The notes beneath the pieces are model-generated. The model worked only from the letters and a program-made list of their open reading frames with translations. It did no database searches and was not told where the DNA came from. A stretch of 64,000 bases of DNA from Pseudomonadota bacterium (lineage in GTDB: Bacteria > Pseudomonadota > Gammaproteobacteria > Burkholderiales > Burkholderiaceae_B), in contig JAEXRL010000028.1 of the NCBI GenBank assembly GCA_023440825.1, positions 1-64,000 of the forward strand, in the 5' to 3' direction. The translations under genes were made by a program, and so were the position numbers. This document shows, in pieces, positions 7,041 through 15,773 of the stretch (its first letter is position 1; each line of letters opens with the position of its first letter).

Positions 7041-8915
7041 GTGAATTCACCATCGGGATTGGCATCCGCTCATACTAAAAAAGCCTTACTGGTCGGAGCC
7101 TTGGGGGTGGCCTACGGGGATATAGGTACTAGCCCACTTTACACGATGAAGGTGGCTCTGGCTTATTATGCGCAGCCAGGGCCTGAGCAGGTGTTGGGCG
7201 TCTTGTCGCTGTTGTTCTGGCTATTGACCCTGTTGGTGTCCATCAAGTATGTCACCATTGTTTTACGCTTGGACAATAAGGGGGAAGGCGGGGTGTTGGC
7301 CTTGATGGCCTTGGCCACGCAGGGCTTGCAGGGCAGGCGAGCTTGGGTACTTACCATTTTGGGCTTGATTGGTGCATGTCTGTTTTACGGCGACAGCATG
7401 ATTACACCGGCTATTTCTGTGCTCTCCGCGATTGAGGGGGTGGGAATGATTTCCCATATTTTTGATCCCTGGGTGGTGCCCTTAGCGATAGTGGTACTGG
7501 TTCTGCTGTTTTCTTTGCAGTCGCGTGGAACCGGTACGATGGGCAAGCTATTTGGCCCGGTCATGCTGTGCTGGTTTTTGGTGCTGGGCGCATTGGGTTT
7601 ATGGCGTATTTTGGAGGCTCCCCAAGTGTTGATGGCGGTAGACCCACGCTTGGCCGCCAGCTTTGTGCTCAGTGCGCCTTGGCAAACTTTTTTTGTCTTG
7701 GGCGCCTTGGTGCTAGCCTTAACAGGCGCCGAAGCGCTATACGCCGATATGGGGCACTTCGGGCGTCCCGCCATTCGTCGTGCCTGGTTTCTGATTGTTA
7801 TGCCGTGTCTGTTGTTGTGCTATTTTGGGCAAGGCGCTTTGCTCATCAATGATATAAGTGCGCTGCGTAATCCATTTTTTCATTTGGCTCCAGCTTGGGG
7901 CTTGTTGCCTTTAGTATTGTTGGCAACTGTCGCCACGGTGATAGCTTCGCAGTCGGTCATATCAGGAGCGTATTCGGTGACCCGGCAAGCTGTACAGTTG
8001 GGGTTTTGGCCGCGCATGGCTATTTTGCACACTTCTAGCCATGAGGAAGGGCAGGTTTACTTACCCAAAGTGGCGCAGTTGCTATTTGTGGCCGTCTTGC
8101 TGCTGGTAATCAGTTTTGGATCCTCAGATCGGCTCGCACATGCATACGGGTTTGCGGTCACGGGCACTATGCTGATGACCAGCTTGCTTGCTTTATCCTT
8201 ATTACCTCGTCGTGCTAGGGGCTGGAAACGGTGGTTTTGGATTGCCTTGATTGCGGTGTTTTTATTGCTAGATCTGGTTCTATTCTCCGCGAATGTACTA
8301 AAACTTCCTGATGGGGGCTGGCTGCCTTTGCTGGTTGGGGCTGGCTTATTGACCATGATGTTGACCTGGAAGCAGGGTCGTCAGCAGGTACGAGACAAAC
8401 TGAATGAGACCCCTCAGAGTTTGCGTGAGTTTATGGGCAACCTACAGGAGTATCCACCTGTACGAGTTTCGGGTACTGCCGTTTTCATGAGCTTGTTGCC
8501 GGACGTGGTACCTCCGGCCTTATTGCATAACTTGAAACACAATAAAGTGCTGCACGAGCAAATATTATTTTTGACAGTGCAAAGTCAGAGCATACCGGCC
8601 GTATCAGCTAGCGAGCGCTATGAGCTAGAGGCCTTAGCCCCTGATTGCTGGCAGGCTGTGGCTCACTGGGGCTTTAAGCAAGAACCCAATGTACCGGAGT
8701 TGCTCGAGCAAATTAGTCGAGAACATCCAGAGTTGAATCTGGACCCCATGCAGACTTCGTATTATTTGTCGCGCCAAACGGTGGTACTGACTGGGCGCGG
8801 AAGATGGCGCACGCGCTTATTTATGTTTATGTCGCGTAATGCTGCCAGAAGTACACGGTTCTTCAAGATTCCACCTAACCGTGTGGTGGAAATGGGCATG
8901 CAAATTGAATTGTAG
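7041..8915 (+). CDS. kup: Low-affinity potassium transporter Kup
   Basis: Kup is a K+/H+ symporter of the KUP/HAK/KT family. The 624-residue length is typical, the family signature GALGVAYGDIGTSPLYT is near the N-terminus, and about 12 membrane helices run to roughly residue 460, followed by a cytoplasmic C-terminal domain. The start is GTG at 7041, one base after the kinase stop, with GGAG at 7028-7031; further upstream codons lie inside the kinase gene and would not match the family start. The coupling to the two-component genes means potassium uptake is transcribed with the sensor system, perhaps under its control. Confidence 0.94.
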   Translation: MNSPSGLASAHTKKALLVGALGVAYGDIGTSPLYTMKVALAYYAQPGPEQVLGVLSLLFWLLTLLVSIKYVTIVLRLDNKGEGGVLALMALATQGLQGRRAWVLTILGLIGACLFYGDSMITPAISVLSAIEGVGMISHIFDPWVVPLAIVVLVLLFSLQSRGTGTMGKLFGPVMLCWFLVLGALGLWRILEAPQVLMAVDPRLAASFVLSAPWQTFFVLGALVLALTGAEALYADMGHFGRPAIRRAWFLIVMPCLLLCYFGQGALLINDISALRNPFFHLAPAWGLLPLVLLATVATVIASQSVISGAYSVTRQAVQLGFWPRMAILHTSSHEEGQVYLPKVAQLLFVAVLLLVISFGSSDRLAHAYGFAVTGTMLMTSLLALSLLPRRARGWKRWFWIALIAVFLLLDLVLFSANVLKLPDGGWLPLLVGAGLLTMMLTWKQGRQQVRDKLNETPQSLREFMGNLQEYPPVRVSGTAVFMSLLPDVVPPALLHNLKHNKVLHEQILFLTVQSQSIPAVSASERYELEALAPDCWQAVAHWGFKQEPNVPELLEQISREHPELNLDPMQTSYYLSRQTVVLTGRGRWRTRLFMFMSRNAARSTRFFKIPPNRVVEMGMQIEL

Positions 8916-8924
8916 GCGGTGCTT

Positions 8925-8959
8925 ATACTGCATTCGCGCGTCACGCGCGAATGCAGTGT
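8925..8959. terminator. Strong hairpin between convergent kup and a secreted-protein gene
   Basis: A perfect 13-bp stem (CTGCATTCGCGCG / CGCGCGAATGCAG, 8928-8956) with a 3-nt loop is extended by further weaker pairs on both sides. It fills the gap between two convergent genes and probably acts as a bidirectional terminator, although neither strand has a real U-run. Confidence 0.65.
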
Positions 8960-8964
8960 AGTAG

Positions 8965-9357
8965 TTACTGTGAGCTGGCGGGTACCGTGGTGGTGGTTTC
9001 ACGAAGAATGCCACCGCCTTGAACACTGCCGCTAATAACGGTGTTTTGGCTCTCTTGCATGGTCAGCATGCACTCTTGTTGACGTTCAGCAGGTAGTGCC
9101 TGACAGCGGGCATTACGGTTGCTTTGTAGATTTTGATCACCTTGCCCTAATTTATTTTGGCGCTCTGCCTGTAAGGCGGCACCAGCATCGCGCTGGCAGG
9201 CCTTAAGGGCTTCACCTTGCAGGGCTGCACATTGCTGTAGTTCCTGTTGGTAGCGCTGTTGAGCGTCTTGAGCTTGAGCAGGCAGCGCCCATACAGCGGT
9301 TCCTAATACTAAACCAGCGCTCAGGTATCGAATCGATGACAAGCGACTTGTATGCAT
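8965..9357 (-). CDS. Small secreted Gln/Ala-rich protein, unknown function
   Basis: A 130-residue protein with a clear signal peptide (hydrophobic core LSAGLVLGTAVWALPAQAQ, cleavage after about residue 29). The mature part is Gln-, Ala- and Arg-rich and contains four Cys (QQCAALQ, KACQRD, ARCQAL, QECML) that could form periplasmic disulfides. I do not recognise a domain. AAGGAG lies at good distance before the ATG. It is a single-gene unit convergent with kup and separated from the Mrp operon by about 100 bp. Confidence 0.75.
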   Translation of the reverse strand: MHTSRLSSIRYLSAGLVLGTAVWALPAQAQDAQQRYQQELQQCAALQGEALKACQRDAGAALQAERQNKLGQGDQNLQSNRNARCQALPAERQQECMLTMQESQNTVISGSVQGGGILRETTTTVPASSQ

Positions 9358-9456
9358 AGTGATGCTCCTTGTGTAGTAAGTACAGGGATGACTGTAGTAT
9401 AAATGCCTTAGGCTTCAGACAATGCAAGAGAAGTTTTCTAGCTGTCCCAGAAAATG

Positions 9457-9855
9457 TCATTCATCAGGGTGAATCGGAGCGCCTGAAATAGGGTGTTTAG
9501 TGGGCACGCTTAAATAGCCTGGCTCGTCGGGGGCGTAGTCGGCCAGTCGTTGGCGTAATTCGCGCTTAATCGCTGCACGCATCAAGAAAATGGCGGTTAC
9601 AGGCGAGGTGATAATCAATAAAATACTGATGATCAGTGGATGCACGATGGGTCGGCTTAGTAAAAAACTACTTAATAAAACGACGGCCATCAGCAAACTG
9701 AATATGCCCAAGGTATTGCCTAAAGTAGGGGCGTGAATGCGCGAGTAAAAGTGCTTAAGTCGTATGAGGCCTAATGAACCAACCAGGCTAACGATGCCGC
9801 TTAGCACTAATAGCAGGGTAACGGGTACCGCAATCCACCAAGGTAAATGGCTCAT
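9457..9855 (-). CDS. mnhG: Mrp-type Na+/H+ antiporter subunit G
   Basis: MrpG (PhaG/MnhG) is one of the small membrane subunits of the multisubunit Na+(K+)/H+ antiporter. The 132-residue protein has three helices and the conserved GSLGLIRLKHFYSRIHAPTLGNTLG stretch (about residues 27-50). Its start overlaps the end of mrpF by 4 bp (ATGA), and it is the last gene of the operon. The C-terminal tail is hydrophilic. Confidence 0.92.
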   Translation of the reverse strand: MSHLPWWIAVPVTLLLVLSGIVSLVGSLGLIRLKHFYSRIHAPTLGNTLGIFSLLMAVVLLSSFLLSRPIVHPLIISILLIITSPVTAIFLMRAAIKRELRQRLADYAPDEPGYLSVPTKHPISGAPIHPDE

Positions 9856-10133
9856 GGCTCTATAAGCTCCGCGCGCAGTAAGAATTTGGCCATGGCGGCT
9901 GAGCCCACAAATCCGAACAGCGCGATAAGCATGGCAATATCAAAGTACAGGGACGAATCAAAGCGTATGCCTAAAGCGAGCAGGGCCATCATGCCGTTGC
10001 TATACATGGTGTCCAAGGCAAGAACTCGATCGGGGGCAGTGGGTCCTTTGAGCAATCGCACAACGGCGCACACCATGCCCAGCACAAAACAGCCCAGGGC
10101 GAACTGGCACGCCCAGTACACAAGGTCTGTCAT
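9852..10133 (-). CDS. mnhF: Mrp-type Na+/H+ antiporter subunit F
   Basis: This 93-residue, three-helix protein has the MrpF core (RLLKGPTAPDRVLALDTMYSN). It is part of the six-gene Mrp complex that exchanges cytoplasmic Na+ or K+ for protons. The gene overlaps mrpE upstream and mrpG downstream by 4 bp each, so translation is coupled. Confidence 0.92.
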   Translation of the reverse strand: MTDLVYWACQFALGCFVLGMVCAVVRLLKGPTAPDRVLALDTMYSNGMMALLALGIRFDSSLYFDIAMLIALFGFVGSAAMAKFLLRAELIEP

Positions 10134-10618
10134 TGGAAGATCTCCAGTAAAGGACTTTCGTAACGTTTTTGTATGGTATCAAGCCATTGTTGCTCGTCGT
10201 ACAAATCCAGCACGTGCAGGGTAAGCACATTGTTCTGGGGGTCGTGCCCAGACCACACGGTTCCAGGCGTGTACGTAATAATGCAGGCTAAGGCGGCCAG
10301 CCCGTGAGGGTCTGTGATACGTAAGGGAATCAACAAAAAGCCAGGCTGTGCTTGATATCGTTTGCCCAGCAAGACGATACGCCCCACGTCATAGTTCGAT
10401 TTTACGATATCGATCGCCACTTTAATAATAAGATTCAAAGCAAGCAGTGGACGTTTGAAATTAGCTCTTACCGGTCTGAAGGGACGTGCGGCCAAGCTTA
10501 GCCAGATCGCCAATATAGCCCCCAGAAGAATATGGCCAGGTGACAGGCTATCGTTTAATAGTAGCCAAAGCGCCAGCAAAAGCAGGGGTAAGAAAAAGTG
10601 GTAACGGCGTATCTTCAT
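10130..10618 (-). CDS. mnhE: Mrp-type Na+/H+ antiporter subunit E
   Basis: A 162-residue MrpE protein: N-terminal membrane helices, then a cytoplasmic domain with the family motifs IVKSNYDVGRIVL and ITYTPGTVW. It is required for assembly or activity of the Mrp complex. It overlaps mrpD and mrpF by 4 bp. Confidence 0.92.
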   Translation of the reverse strand: MKIRRYHFFLPLLLLALWLLLNDSLSPGHILLGAILAIWLSLAARPFRPVRANFKRPLLALNLIIKVAIDIVKSNYDVGRIVLLGKRYQAQPGFLLIPLRITDPHGLAALACIITYTPGTVWSGHDPQNNVLTLHVLDLYDEQQWLDTIQKRYESPLLEIFQ

Positions 10619-12252
10619 CGTAAGCCTCCTGGCGTGACATCGCGCAAAGAGTGTCGTTGCAAGACAGCATCAATATAGGTACTAGGTTCGTCTAGCTGGC
10701 TGGCGGTTTCTTCCAGGTAGGTACTCACAGGGCCCGCATACCAGCTCATGAGTGCGCACATGACAATGATGCCGCCTATGGGTATGGCTTCGATCAGTTT
10801 TAAGCGCGGTATGGTGATATCGGTGACGCTCCAGAATAATCGTATACCTGTACGTACCATGGCGATCAAGCCAGCAATTCCGGCCAGCAACACAGCCCCG
10901 GTTAGAATCCAGGCGTTGAGTGGTTCTGGGCTATTGCCAGAGGCCTTGAGGGCCGCAGTTAATAAAGACAGCTTTGCCACGAAGCCAGACAAGGGGGGCA
11001 GGCCAATAATAAGTAAAGCGCAGGCAATAAATGACATGCCTAAAAACACCATGACGCCGGGTATGGCTATACCGACTACGTCATCGCTGTCATCGTCTGA
11101 GTGTGGGTCGTCCAGATCGAATATTTCTTGGCTCACAGCCAGCAGGTCTGCACCAAAAGGTTTGGCTCGTCCAATTAATTCCAGCACCAGGAAAAAAGCG
11201 CCTAGAGCCAGCACACTACTAATCATGTAGTACAAGGCTGGGCCAGTAAGTATCACGCCGGGCATGCCTAGGGCCGCCAATAAGGTGCCAGAGGAGACAA
11301 TAATGCTATAACCGGCTAAGCGTTCCGGTTGTTGAGCAGCCAGCATGCCAATGGCACCGAACGCCAAGGTGGCGATTCCAGCAGGAAACATCCAGGCTCC
11401 GCCAAAAGCGGCTGGCGCACCGGTGGGCAGCAATAAGGAGCCTATGCGCAGCAGCGAGTAAATACCCACTTTTGTCATGATGGCAAACATAGCGGCGACG
11501 GGGGCAGCGGCAGTGCCGTAGGCTGCCGGTAGCCAATAGTTCAGCGGCCAGGCTGCTGCCTTAATGAGAAAGGCGATGCCAAGTACCGCAATGGCCGCTT
11601 CAAAAATAAGGCGGTCAGAATCAGGCAGGCTACCCGCACGGACCGCTAGGTCGGCCATATTCAGTGTGCCTGTTGTGCCATAGATAAGGGCAATAGCAAT
11701 GAGCAGCAGGAAGGAAGCTACCAGGTTTACCGCAATGTAATGCAAACCAGCGCGTACGCGAGCCTGACCGGAGCCATGCAGCATCAGTCCATACGAGGCT
11801 GCCAGCAAGACTTCGAAGAAGACGAACAGGTTGAAAAGATCGCCCGTCATGAAGGCGCCATTCAGCCCCATGAGTAAAAGCTGAAATAGGGAATGAAAAT
11901 GTACGCCCACCCTATCCCAGCGGGCGGTGGCATAAATCCAGCAAGCCCATGCCAGTACATTCGTAAGCAGCAGCATGAGTGCGGCTAAGCGGTCTACAGC
12001 CAGAACAATTCCAAACGGGGCAGGCCAGTCGCCCAGCAAGTACACACTGACGGTGCCAGCCGGCGAGTGACTGAGCGTGCCGTCGGCGATGAGCAGCAAA
12101 GTGAGGGCACTGGCCAGTTGCAGGCTGAGCGAGACAATACTGATGCCCAGTTTGAAGTGCCGCCGCTGATCGCGCAGCATCAACATGAGTCCTGCAGCCA
12201 TAAGCGGTATGGCGACTGGAAAGATGGGTAAGTGTTGCAGCATGGGGTTCAC
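10615..12252 (-). CDS. mnhD: Mrp-type Na+/H+ antiporter subunit D
   Basis: This 545-residue, ~14-helix protein is homologous to the NuoM/NuoN proton-pumping subunits of complex I. It has the MrpD signatures (MTGDLFNLFVFFEVLLAASY near residue 120; FLIKAAAWPLNYWLPAAYG near 235). It contains an acidic stretch around residues 380-395 (DLDDPHSDDDSDDVVG) that lies in a loop and is more charged than I would expect for the family. Gene ends overlap mrpC and mrpE by 4 bp. Confidence 0.94.
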   Translation of the reverse strand: MNPMLQHLPIFPVAIPLMAAGLMLMLRDQRRHFKLGISIVSLSLQLASALTLLLIADGTLSHSPAGTVSVYLLGDWPAPFGIVLAVDRLAALMLLLTNVLAWACWIYATARWDRVGVHFHSLFQLLLMGLNGAFMTGDLFNLFVFFEVLLAASYGLMLHGSGQARVRAGLHYIAVNLVASFLLLIAIALIYGTTGTLNMADLAVRAGSLPDSDRLIFEAAIAVLGIAFLIKAAAWPLNYWLPAAYGTAAAPVAAMFAIMTKVGIYSLLRIGSLLLPTGAPAAFGGAWMFPAGIATLAFGAIGMLAAQQPERLAGYSIIVSSGTLLAALGMPGVILTGPALYYMISSVLALGAFFLVLELIGRAKPFGADLLAVSQEIFDLDDPHSDDDSDDVVGIAIPGVMVFLGMSFIACALLIIGLPPLSGFVAKLSLLTAALKASGNSPEPLNAWILTGAVLLAGIAGLIAMVRTGIRLFWSVTDITIPRLKLIEAIPIGGIIVMCALMSWYAGPVSTYLEETASQLDEPSTYIDAVLQRHSLRDVTPGGLR

Positions 12253-12605
12253 AGCTCGTCTTCCTCGCCTTCTTCACGCCCATCCACATGGTCGGTGCCG
12301 GTTAAGCCCCGATTGGCGAGTAAGACCACCAGAAATAGGGCCGTCGTGGCAAAACCAATCACAATAGCAGTGAGCACCAGAGCCTGGGGGAGTGGGTCCG
12401 CATAGTTAGCGGCAATATCGCCTAGCTCGCTGTTAATGACAGGTGCTGCGCCCAGTTTGATCCGTCCCATACTAAAAATAAACAGGTTCACGGCATAGGC
12501 GACCAAAGACAGACCCATGATGACCTGAAAAGTACGCGGGCGTAATAGCAGCCATATGCCTGAGCCGGCCAGAGTGCCTATGGCAAGCGCTAATATGAGT
12601 TCCAT
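12249..12605 (-). CDS. mnhC: Mrp-type Na+/H+ antiporter subunit C (NuoK-like)
   Basis: A 118-residue protein with three helices, similar to NuoK, with a hydrophilic, acidic C-terminus (DHVDGREEGEEDEL). The core MGLSLVAYAVNLFIFSMG and DPLPQALVLTAIVIGFA are diagnostic of MrpC. Its start overlaps the stop of the A/B gene by one base (TGATG), giving translational coupling. Confidence 0.93.
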   Translation of the reverse strand: MELILALAIGTLAGSGIWLLLRPRTFQVIMGLSLVAYAVNLFIFSMGRIKLGAAPVINSELGDIAANYADPLPQALVLTAIVIGFATTALFLVVLLANRGLTGTDHVDGREEGEEDEL

Positions 12606-15526
12606 CAGAGTTGCTCCTGTTTGGCGGTCAGGGCAGCACGAGCAGCCGGCAGTTTGCGATAAAAACGCAGGGACTGGTGGGCCAGCGCAACCAGCATCAA
12701 TATGGTTGAACCAATGACCAACATGTACACGCCTATATCAAATATCAAGGCGCTAGATGTGTGGATCACACCGATCAGGGGCAAGGTAATATCCCAGCTT
12801 TGGGCGGCCAGGAAGGGTTTGTTAAACCACCACACCATCATGGCAGCACCGCCTGCGGTGAGCATACCGGTAGCCACCCAGGTTTGGGGTTGTATCAGGG
12901 GGCGGGATTCCATCCAGACTACGCCGCCTACGATGTACTGCAGAATAATGGCCGTCGCCATAATCAAACCACCTACAAAACCGCCGCCTGGCAGATTATG
13001 CCCGCGCAGCAAGAAGTACAGGGAGATCAACGTAGCAATAGGCAATAACAGGCGTACCAATACAGCAGGTATGCGCATGATGCCCTCAGGCAGTAAGGCG
13101 TCTGGGTCTGGTTCCTCGAAGATGGCTTCGCTGCTGTCGCGCTTGTTTTGGCGACGTGCTAAAGGCATGGCGATAGCCTCTAGGGGAGGACGGAAACGAC
13201 GCAGCAGCGCAAAGACTGTTAGGGCAACAATACCCAGTACAGTAATTTCACCAAAGGTATCGAAGCCCCGGAAGTCGACCAGAATGACGTTAACCACGTT
13301 TGCTCCGCCGCCCAGAGGCAGGGACTTCTCAATAAAGAAGGAGGCCACATCGCTATTGGGGGGACGCGTCATGACGCTGAACGCGAGCAAGGCGATACCC
13401 AGCCCTGAAACAATGGCGATGATCAGGTCGCGACTACGGCGCAAGGCCGCTCGGTTACTATCGTCTTCGGGGTGTCGAATACTGCTGACGCGCGGAGGGA
13501 GCCAACGTAAACCTAATAATATCAGCACCAAAGTGACGACTTCGACGGTAAGCTGGGTTAAGGCCAGATCGGGGGCAGAAAGCCAGGCAAAGGTCAGGCT
13601 GGTAGCCAGGCCTGCGCCTCCGGAAAGCAATAAAGAGGCGGGGCGGTGAAACTTGGCTTGATAAGCCGAGCCGATAGCGCAGGCTCCACCCACCATCCAG
13701 AGCAGTAAGAAATAGGGATCGATGGACGTGTGTATAGGGCCATGTACCCATTGTCCACGTATCAGGGGCAAGGCTGTTACGCCCAGGGTCACCAGCAAGA
13801 TGAGTAAGATTTGACGCTGTAAACGGGGCGAGTACAGACGGTTCAGTAAAATATTCGCACGTACTTCAATCCACTCCATGAACACTTCAAACAGGTGTCT
13901 CCCGTCGAAACGGTAGAGAAAGGGAGTGCGTCCTTGGCGATTAGGATAGTAACGCCCTAGCAAGTAGACAATAAAGATACCCGCCAAGGTGGCGATCAGG
14001 CTCATGAGCAAGGGCAAGTTAAAGCCATGCCAGATATGCAAGTTATAGACGGGCATATCGGCGCCCATGATAGAGCGTGCGGCCGTGGCTAAAAATGGGC
14101 CAAATGTTAGGGCGGGTGCGATACCGACCATCAGGCAAGTCAGCACCAGGATGCCGCTAGGTATCAGCATGCGTCGTGGTGGCTCATGGGGAGGGCGCGG
14201 CAGGTCGGTAGCGACAGGGCCAAAAAACACTTGGCTGATAAAACGCAAGGAGTAGGCCACACTAAATGAACCGGCAATGACTGCCACAATGGGCAGCAGA
14301 TAGTCTAGGGTGTCGCCATTGCCGGCTGTGATTGCTTCGGCAAAAAACATCTCTTTGGAAATGAAGCCGTTTAGCAGAGGGACTCCAGCCATCGCTGCCG
14401 CGGCCACGGTTGCTAGGGTAGCGGTGATAGGCATGGCGTGCCGTAAGCCTGACAAGCGATTCAAATTACGCGTGCCGGTTTCGTGGTCCACAATACCCGC
14501 CGCCATAAACAATGAGGCTTTAAAGGTGGCGTGGTTCATGATGTGGAACAAAGCAGCCACAAGAGCCAGTGAGCTATTCAGGCCTAATAGCAAGGTGATC
14601 AAGCCAAGGTGACTGATGGTCGAGTAGGCCAGTACCCCTTTCATGTCTCGCTGGAACATCGCGGTGTAAGCCGCCATGGTTAATGAGATCAAGCCTGCGC
14701 CACCAATAAGAATGGCCCATTCAGTGGTACCTGCCAGAACAGGCCAAAGGCGGGCTAGTAAAAATACGCCCGCTTTGACCATGGTAGCGGAATGCAGGTA
14801 GGCCGACACAGGCGTAGGCGCTGCCATGGCCTGGGGTAGCCAGATATGAAAGGGGAATTGTGCGCTTTTGCTTAGCGCACCAATAGCGACCAGCAATAGC
14901 ATTAGGGGGTACCAGGCGTGTGCTCGCACCACATCGCCAGACTTTAATACTGTGCCTAAGTCGTATGAGCCTGCCATTTGGCCAAGCATCAGTATGCCAG
15001 CTAGTAAAAAGATACCGCCGGTACCGGTAATAATCAGCGACATGCGGGCGCCCCGCCGGGCGTCACGTCGGTGGTACCAATACGCAATCAGCATGAACGA
15101 GGACAGGCTGGTGAGCTCCCAGAACACCACGAGCTGAATCAGGTTACCCGACAGGACCACGCCCAGCATTGAGCCCATAAAGGCCTGTAAAAAGGCGAAG
15201 AATCGGCGTACAGGGTCTTGGGCAGACATGTAGTAATGCGCATACAGCGCAATTAGTGCCCCCATGCTGGTGATAATAAAGCTAAATAGCCACGCCAGGC
15301 CGTCCATGCGCAGGGTAAAACTAAGACCGTGGGCCGGAACCCAGGGGGTCGATGATTCAATAATGTAGCCGGCTGATATTTGTGGGTAGACCCAGGCCAC
15401 CATTAAGGCGCAAACGGTGGCGACCACACCGGCCAAAGTGGCTTGGAGTTTGCGCGCGTGCGCAGGCAGCAAAGAAGACAGTAGGCTACTGACAAAAGGC
15501 AGTGCCAAAATCACAAGCAGATACAT
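12605..15526 (-). CDS. mnhA: Mrp-type Na+/H+ antiporter fused subunit A/B
   Basis: This 973-residue protein combines MrpA (NuoL-like, ~20 helices, about residues 1-800) with MrpB at the C-terminus (LISLYFLLRGHNLPGGGFVGG near residue 840), the arrangement of group-2 Mrp systems such as Sinorhizobium Pha1. NuoL-type motifs are visible (FWELTSLSSFMLIAYWY near 135; MAAPTPVSAYLHSATMVKAG near 235). It leads the operon AB-C-D-E-F-G, whose product expels Na+ or K+ in exchange for protons and supports pH and salt homeostasis. The promoter must lie in the ~250-bp region shared with divergent hemN. Confidence 0.94.
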   Translation of the reverse strand: MYLLVILALPFVSSLLSSLLPAHARKLQATLAGVVATVCALMVAWVYPQISAGYIIESSTPWVPAHGLSFTLRMDGLAWLFSFIITSMGALIALYAHYYMSAQDPVRRFFAFLQAFMGSMLGVVLSGNLIQLVVFWELTSLSSFMLIAYWYHRRDARRGARMSLIITGTGGIFLLAGILMLGQMAGSYDLGTVLKSGDVVRAHAWYPLMLLLVAIGALSKSAQFPFHIWLPQAMAAPTPVSAYLHSATMVKAGVFLLARLWPVLAGTTEWAILIGGAGLISLTMAAYTAMFQRDMKGVLAYSTISHLGLITLLLGLNSSLALVAALFHIMNHATFKASLFMAAGIVDHETGTRNLNRLSGLRHAMPITATLATVAAAAMAGVPLLNGFISKEMFFAEAITAGNGDTLDYLLPIVAVIAGSFSVAYSLRFISQVFFGPVATDLPRPPHEPPRRMLIPSGILVLTCLMVGIAPALTFGPFLATAARSIMGADMPVYNLHIWHGFNLPLLMSLIATLAGIFIVYLLGRYYPNRQGRTPFLYRFDGRHLFEVFMEWIEVRANILLNRLYSPRLQRQILLILLVTLGVTALPLIRGQWVHGPIHTSIDPYFLLLWMVGGACAIGSAYQAKFHRPASLLLSGGAGLATSLTFAWLSAPDLALTQLTVEVVTLVLILLGLRWLPPRVSSIRHPEDDSNRAALRRSRDLIIAIVSGLGIALLAFSVMTRPPNSDVASFFIEKSLPLGGGANVVNVILVDFRGFDTFGEITVLGIVALTVFALLRRFRPPLEAIAMPLARRQNKRDSSEAIFEEPDPDALLPEGIMRIPAVLVRLLLPIATLISLYFLLRGHNLPGGGFVGGLIMATAIILQYIVGGVVWMESRPLIQPQTWVATGMLTAGGAAMMVWWFNKPFLAAQSWDITLPLIGVIHTSSALIFDIGVYMLVIGSTILMLVALAHQSLRFYRKLPAARAALTAKQEQL

Positions 15527-15676
15527 CAGGCTCCAGCTAGGCGATGAGGGTTAGCACATAATCATACGATAAAAGTCGCTATTTTCAGCATATTGTCAGT
15601 TAAATATGAATTAAATTTTCGTAATGAGGGTGTAAAGCGCTGCTTGGCGGAGGAGAAAAGCCCAACTACGTTTAAC

Positions 15677-15690
15677 TTGATGCAAGTCAA
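15677..15690 (+). promoter_or_regulatory. FNR/ANR box upstream of hemN
   Basis: TTGAT-GCAA-GTCAA matches the FNR consensus TTGAT-N4-ATCAA with one mismatch. Its centre lies about 41 bp before a start site that would be placed by a -10-like element (TCAAAAT, 15712-15718), the class-II activator position. It suits an anaerobically induced hemN and argues that translation starts at 15774, not at the ATG at 15717, which would overlap the -10. Confidence 0.7.
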
Positions 15691-15773
15691 GGCCTTACTG
15701 CAGAGTTTATCTCAAAATGATTGCTTCACCATCATTGCAGCAGTCTCAGTCGGCACGACTGTTGGAGAACATC

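Noticed and set aside
12702..13649. Long open frame on the plus strand opposite mrpAB (315 codons)
   Set aside because: It lies wholly antisense to a well-supported gene, its product is basic and low in complexity with no family resemblance, and it has no ribosome binding site.
15717..15773. Upstream hemN start at ATG 15717
   Set aside because: It overlaps the -10 implied by the FNR box, lacks a ribosome binding site and adds residues not typical of HemN.
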